Assembly: GCF_017355985.1 (NCBI RefSeq)
Contig: NZ_JAFIQU010000003.1
Coordinates: 107,884 to 171,883 of the forward strand
Source of the DNA: Arenibaculum pallidiluteum
GTDB taxonomy: Bacteria > Pseudomonadota > Alphaproteobacteria > Azospirillales > Azospirillaceae
Direction: 5' to 3'
DNA length: 64,000 nt
The notes under the pieces are model-generated. The model saw nothing but the letters and a program-made list of their open reading frames with translations. It did not search any database and was not told the DNA's origin. A program made the translations under genes and the position numbers. Of this stretch, positions 59,985-64,000 are shown one piece after another (the stretch's first letter is position 1; each line of letters starts with the position of its first letter).

Positions 59985-62900
59985 ATGTCCGGAACGCTCA
60001 AGCGCCTCTTTTCCCTGCGCTCGCTCGCCGTGCTGGGGGGCCTTGCCGTCCTTGCCGTGGTCGCCGGCACCCTGGCGCCGCTGGTCTCGGTCGGCGGCAT
60101 GGAGCCCTTCGCGGGATGGCCCGGCCAGATCCTGGTCGCGGGCTTCCTGCCGGGTGTCTACGTCGTCATGAGGCTCCTCGACCGGTGGCTCGAGTTCCGG
60201 CGCAACGCCGAGACGCTCGACGCCGCCATCACCGGCGGCCGCGGTGCAATCGCGCCGACGGGCCAGGCGAGCGCCGACCAGGAAGCCGCGGTCCTTGCCG
60301 AGCGGATGAAGGAAGCCCTCGCGGTACTCAAGAAGCGCCGCTTCAGCGGCTCGTCGGGGCGGCGCTGGCTCTACCAGCTCCCCTGGTACCTCATCATCGG
60401 GCCGCCCGGCGCGGGAAAGACGACGGCGCTGGTCAACTCCGGCATCAACTTCCCGCTGTCCGACCGCTTCGGCAGGAACGCGGTGCGCGGCGTGGGCGGG
60501 ACCCGCGGCTGCGACTGGTGGTTCACCGACGAGGCGGTGCTGATCGACACGGCCGGGCGCTATACGACCCAGGACAGCGACCCCGAGAAGGACAAGGCCA
60601 CTTGGCTCGGCTTCCTGCGCCTCCTGCGCAGGCATCGGCGCCGCCAACCTCTGAACGGGCTCCTGGTGGCCATCGCCATCGACGCGTTGACCGAAGGAGG
60701 GGAGGCGGCACGGGTGGAGCATGCGCAGCGGATCCGCCAGCGCATCCAGGAGATCCAGACCGAGCTGCAGATCACGCTGCCGGTCTACCTGCTGCTGACC
60801 AAGGCCGACCTGATCTCGGGCTTCGTGGAGTTCTTCGACGATCTCGGGCGCGAGGGGCGGCAGGCGGTGTGGGGATTCACCTTCGACCGGGCCGCCGATG
60901 CCGAGATCCCTCCTGCCGACCGCTTCGGCATCGAATTCGACACCCTGCTCGGCCGCCTGGACGAGCGGCTGACCGAGCGCCTTCAGCAGGAGGGCGACAT
61001 CGAGCGGCGCGCCATTCTCTACGGCTTCCCGCAGCAGGTCGCCAGCCTCAGGGATCCCTTCGAGCGGTTCGTGCAGGAGGCGTTCCACGGGAACTCCTTC
61101 GAGCCCGCGATCATGCTGCGCGGCGCCTATTTCGTGAGCGGCACGCAGGCTGGGACGCCCATCGACCGGGTCGTCGCTGCCATGACCAGGACCTTCGGGA
61201 TCGGCCGGCCGGGCAGCATCGCGCCCAGTCACCCGAAGCGCAGCTACTTCCTGAACCGGCTGCTGCGCGAGGTCGTCTTCGGAGAGGCCGGCCTCGTCGA
61301 TGCCGACCCGCGGCTGGATCGCCGCCGGCGGCGCCTCGCCTGGCTCGTCTACGGCATCGCAGCCACCGTCTGCCTGACGGTCCCGGGCCTGTGGGGCGTT
61401 AGCTACCTGGTCAACCGGAACCTGATCGAGACGGTCGAGGCCGCGGCCGCCTCCTATACGGAGAAGGCGAAGGCGGTGGCGCCGGAGCGGGCCTCGGGTT
61501 CGGACATCAGGCGCGCGGTACCGGTCCTGAACGAGCTGCGCGATCTGCCGACCGGTTACGGCGGCCGCGACCTTCCCCGTCCCTGGTACGCCAGCTTCGG
61601 CCTCGACCAGAGCGGCAAACTCAATGCCCAGGCCGTCGACGCCTACCGGCGCATTCTCGGATCGGTCCTCCTGCCGGGCCTGGTCCTGCGTCTGGAGGAG
61701 CAGCTTCGCGCCCAGCGCGACAATCCCGAGTTCCTCTATCAGGCGCTCAAGATGTACCTGATGCTGGGGAACCAGGGGCCGATGGACCGTGCCTTCGCCG
61801 CCCGGTGGTTCGAGCTCGACACTAAGGCCGCGTTCCCGGACCAGGGCGACGCCCCGCTGCGCAAAGACATCGCCGGCCACGTCCAGGCCCTGCTGGAGCG
61901 GCCTCTGCCTTCGATCGCGCTCGACGGCGAGCTGATCCAAGACCTGCGCGAGGTTCTGAGCCGGACCTCGCCCGCGAAACGGACGCTTGATGCGATCGTC
62001 GCCAGCCCCGAAGCCGAAAGCCTGCCGAGCTGGACAGTGGCCGATCATGCGGGACCGGCGGGAAGCTGGGTGTTCCGGCGCGTCAGCGGTCAGCCGCTCG
62101 CCCAGGGCATTCCCGGCCTCTACACCCGCGACGGCTTCTTCAAGATGTTCCTGCCGCTGCTGCCCCGGCAGGTCGCGCTCCTGCGGGAGGAGAGCTGGGT
62201 TCTCGGCGAGGAAATCGCCAGGGTCGACGCGGAGGCGGGGGACACGATCGAGCGCGACGTCGTCGGGCTGTACCTGCAGGCCTTCGCCCTTCATTGGGAC
62301 CGCCTGCTGAACGACGTCGTCGTCAGTCCCGTCAACAGCCAGGAATCGGCGTTGCGGACGCTCAGCGTGCTGGCCTCGCCGACCTCGCCGGCGCGCCTGC
62401 TCGTGGTCGCGGCCAGCCGGGAGACGAAGCTTGCGCCGCCGCGCGAGGCGGAGCCCGACGGTGCGGGCCAGGAGAGGCTCGCCTCCCTGCTGGGGCAGCA
62501 GAAGAACCCCGACAGCATCACCGCGCTTGCCGAGCGCTTCACCGCGGAGCACTTCCGCGAGCTGCATGCCCTCAGCGCCGTCCCGCCGGGAAGCGCCGCC
62601 AATGCCCAGCCGCCGATCGACGATGTGATCGCAAGCCTCGGCGCCCTGTACCGGTCCCTTAGCCAGGCGGGCCTGTCGGGCGGGCAGGGCGGCGCCCTGC
62701 AGGGCAGCGTCGACGGCGCCGCCGCGCTGGCGGAGATCGAGATCCAGGCGGCGCGCCTTCCGTCGCCGGTGCGGCAATGGATCGCCGGCATCAGCAAGGT
62801 CAGCTCCGACATGTCCACGCAGGACGTCCGTCGGCGCCTGATGAACGCCTGGATGGGCCATGGAGGCCAGCTCTGCGCCAAGGCGATCGCCGGCCGCTAT

Positions 62901-63599
62901 CCCTTCGACAGGAGCAGCGGCAGCGACATCCCGCTGGAGGATTTCGCGCGCGTCTTCGCCACCGGCGGCCTGTTCGACAGCTTCTTCGAGCGGAACCTGC
63001 TGCCCTTCGTGGACCGCTCGTCCGAGCCGTGGCGGTGGCGCAAGGTGGGGTCGGTCGATCTGAAGCTGTCGAGCGAGGCGCTTGCACAGTTCGAACGTGC
63101 CGCCCGGATCAGGGACAGCCTGTTCCTTCCCGGCGGAGCGAAGCCGGAATTCGCCTTTCGCGTCTCCCTCCTCCAGACCGATCCGGGATCGAGCGGTGTC
63201 GAGATCGGGATCGGCGGCCAGACCGCCGTCCTGGCGCCGGGCGAGGGGCGCCCCGCGACCCTGAACTGGCCGGGGAGCGCCGCGGAGGTCGGCATGACCG
63301 TCAGCTTCAGGCCGGCAGTGCCATCCAATACTCCCGTGGCCGGTGCTTCCGGGGGCAATGCTCCCAGCCTCAGTGCTCCCGGCTCAAATGCCCCAGGGGA
63401 CGTCGCGGCGGACGGGGTCTGGGGCCTGTTCCGGCTTCTCGACCGGGGGGTGATGCGCCCCTCGGGCGCGTCCGATGCCATCGTCGTCAGGGTCGGCGGA
63501 GGTGGACGCTGGGCTGATCTGCTGCTGCAGGGGAGCACGCTCGGCAATCCGTTTGCACCGGGCCTGCTCAGCAATGCCCGCTGCCCCACAACGATCTGA
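59985..63599 (+). CDS. tssM: Type VI membrane protein TssM/IcmF (1204 aa)
   Basis: TssM spans the inner membrane and reaches through the periplasm. It has two N-terminal membrane segments (about 14-35 and 44-62), a cytosolic NTPase-like domain with an intact Walker A GPPGAGKTT at 139-147 and GVGGTRGCDWWFTDEAVLIDTAGRY as Walker B/switch, a third membrane segment (LAWLVYGIAATVCLTVPGLWGVSYL, about 447-471), and a large periplasmic part with the IcmF-related and C-terminal beta domains. The end contains low-complexity GAPSxNAP-like repeats (GGNAPSLSAPGSNAPG). Full length. Confidence 0.97.
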   Translation: MSGTLKRLFSLRSLAVLGGLAVLAVVAGTLAPLVSVGGMEPFAGWPGQILVAGFLPGVYVVMRLLDRWLEFRRNAETLDAAITGGRGAIAPTGQASADQEAAVLAERMKEALAVLKKRRFSGSSGRRWLYQLPWYLIIGPPGAGKTTALVNSGINFPLSDRFGRNAVRGVGGTRGCDWWFTDEAVLIDTAGRYTTQDSDPEKDKATWLGFLRLLRRHRRRQPLNGLLVAIAIDALTEGGEAARVEHAQRIRQRIQEIQTELQITLPVYLLLTKADLISGFVEFFDDLGREGRQAVWGFTFDRAADAEIPPADRFGIEFDTLLGRLDERLTERLQQEGDIERRAILYGFPQQVASLRDPFERFVQEAFHGNSFEPAIMLRGAYFVSGTQAGTPIDRVVAAMTRTFGIGRPGSIAPSHPKRSYFLNRLLREVVFGEAGLVDADPRLDRRRRRLAWLVYGIAATVCLTVPGLWGVSYLVNRNLIETVEAAAASYTEKAKAVAPERASGSDIRRAVPVLNELRDLPTGYGGRDLPRPWYASFGLDQSGKLNAQAVDAYRRILGSVLLPGLVLRLEEQLRAQRDNPEFLYQALKMYLMLGNQGPMDRAFAARWFELDTKAAFPDQGDAPLRKDIAGHVQALLERPLPSIALDGELIQDLREVLSRTSPAKRTLDAIVASPEAESLPSWTVADHAGPAGSWVFRRVSGQPLAQGIPGLYTRDGFFKMFLPLLPRQVALLREESWVLGEEIARVDAEAGDTIERDVVGLYLQAFALHWDRLLNDVVVSPVNSQESALRTLSVLASPTSPARLLVVAASRETKLAPPREAEPDGAGQERLASLLGQQKNPDSITALAERFTAEHFRELHALSAVPPGSAANAQPPIDDVIASLGALYRSLSQAGLSGGQGGALQGSVDGAAALAEIEIQAARLPSPVRQWIAGISKVSSDMSTQDVRRRLMNAWMGHGGQLCAKAIAGRYPFDRSSGSDIPLEDFARVFATGGLFDSFFERNLLPFVDRSSEPWRWRKVGSVDLKLSSEALAQFERAARIRDSLFLPGGAKPEFAFRVSLLQTDPGSSGVEIGIGGQTAVLAPGEGRPATLNWPGSAAEVGMTVSFRPAVPSNTPVAGASGGNAPSLSAPGSNAPGDVAADGVWGLFRLLDRGVMRPSGASDAIVVRVGGGGRWADLLLQGSTLGNPFAPGLLSNARCPTTI

Positions 63600-63615
63600 A
63601 AGGGGGAGGCGAACC

Positions 63616-64000
63616 ATGTCCATGCCCCGCATTGGCTATTACGGAAAGCTCCCGGCCCGCGCGGACTTCGTCGGCCGCCGACTTCCCGACGCCTTCCTCG
63701 CGCGCTGGGACGAATGGCTGCAGGCTGCCCTCGCCTCGGCGGAGCTGGCCATCGGCGGGACCTGGCGCCGCCGCTTCCTGTCGTCTCCGGGATGGCGCTT
63801 CCTCATGCCGCCGGGGGTCTGCGGCACGAGCGGCTGGATGGGCGTCCTGCGGCCGAGCCAGGACGCCGTGGGCCGCTGCTTCCCGTTCCTCCTGGCAGCG
63901 GAGCTGCCCCACGGATGGGATGCAGCCGCGCTGGCGGACAGCGGCAATCATTGGCTTCGCAGCCTGGAGCAGCTGGCCGCCGCAAGCATCCTTCCGGAGT
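63616..64000 (+). CDS. tagF: Type VI-associated protein TagF (partial, runs off the window)
   Basis: TagF is a posttranslational repressor of type VI assembly in other species. The reading frame from ATG 63616 (AGGGGGAGG upstream) is open to the last base: MSMPRIGYYGKLPARADFVGRRLP with the family GKLPxxxDFVxR motif, FLARWDEWLQAAL, GWRFLMPPGVCG, GWMGVLRPSQDAVGRCFPF. 128 codons are visible; the C-terminus is missing because the window ends. Confidence 0.93.
   Translation, partial: MSMPRIGYYGKLPARADFVGRRLPDAFLARWDEWLQAALASAELAIGGTWRRRFLSSPGWRFLMPPGVCGTSGWMGVLRPSQDAVGRCFPFLLAAELPHGWDAAALADSGNHWLRSLEQLAAASILPE

Noticed and set aside
59928-62861. A 977-codon minus-strand frame across tssM and the end of tssL.
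   Set aside because: Shadow of tssM; no recognisable motif, while the tssM reading is complete.

Overview
The window is GC-rich DNA with dense gene packing. It reads as a chromosomal segment of an alphaproteobacterium, probably Rhodospirillales-like. The main clues are an NDUFA12-type complex I subunit (otherwise mitochondrial), the alphaproteobacterial neighbourhood NDUFA12 - MlaD - DUF2155 - aat - accC/accB/aroQ, and an RNase E/G with a large insertion.

Positions 1-34,500 are mainly housekeeping. Left to right: NDUFA12, an orphan MlaD, DUF2155 and aat; a four-gene insert (two arsenosugar-type glycosyltransferases, an APH-like kinase and an orphan YnjB-like binding protein) that separates aat from accC; aroQ-accB-accC on the minus strand from a good sigma70-type promoter; maiA; a ScsC-like thiol-disulfide protein with a BepA-like M48 protease; a degenerate gamma-glutamyltransferase lipoprotein; a 63-residue protein; a PLP aminotransferase with a TTG start; rne; an AMIN-domain amidase and PBP1A; prfB with its +1 programmed frameshift; RlpA; a DUF455 ferritin-like protein overlapping cysQ; an orphan form-II CoxL-type molybdoenzyme subunit; an HMCES/YedK protein; an esterase; and a 1252-residue nucleotidase-nuclease.

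Positions 34,500-42,300 form an accessory island beside a type VI secretion locus. It holds an unrecognised 498-residue protein and two long proteins, different in body, that begin with nearly the same 22 residues (MSDxxQATGSSAxANVLxRSL). One ends in a zinc metalloprotease domain whose residues can be laid on those of anthrax lethal factor (HEVGHAVDD, then Y-x6-E-W-F-A-E). The other ends in a Fic motif (HPFSDANGRT). Each is preceded, 55 bp upstream, by the same small gene: intact before the metalloprotease, decayed before the Fic protein. A small frameshifted gene directly behind the metalloprotease is a candidate immunity gene. The layout suggests two type VI effector cassettes in which a conserved loading end (small upstream gene plus N-terminal tag) has been joined to different toxin bodies. 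The tag/cassette arrangement is the part I do not recognise from described systems.

Positions 42,300-64,000 are the type VI secretion system: clpV, a LysR regulator preceded by a 19-bp tandem repeat, and vgrG on plus; tssA-B-C-hcp-E-F-G on minus; tssK, tagH, an OmpA-tailed tssL, tssM and the start of tagF on plus, running off the window. No tssJ and no PAAR gene is visible here.
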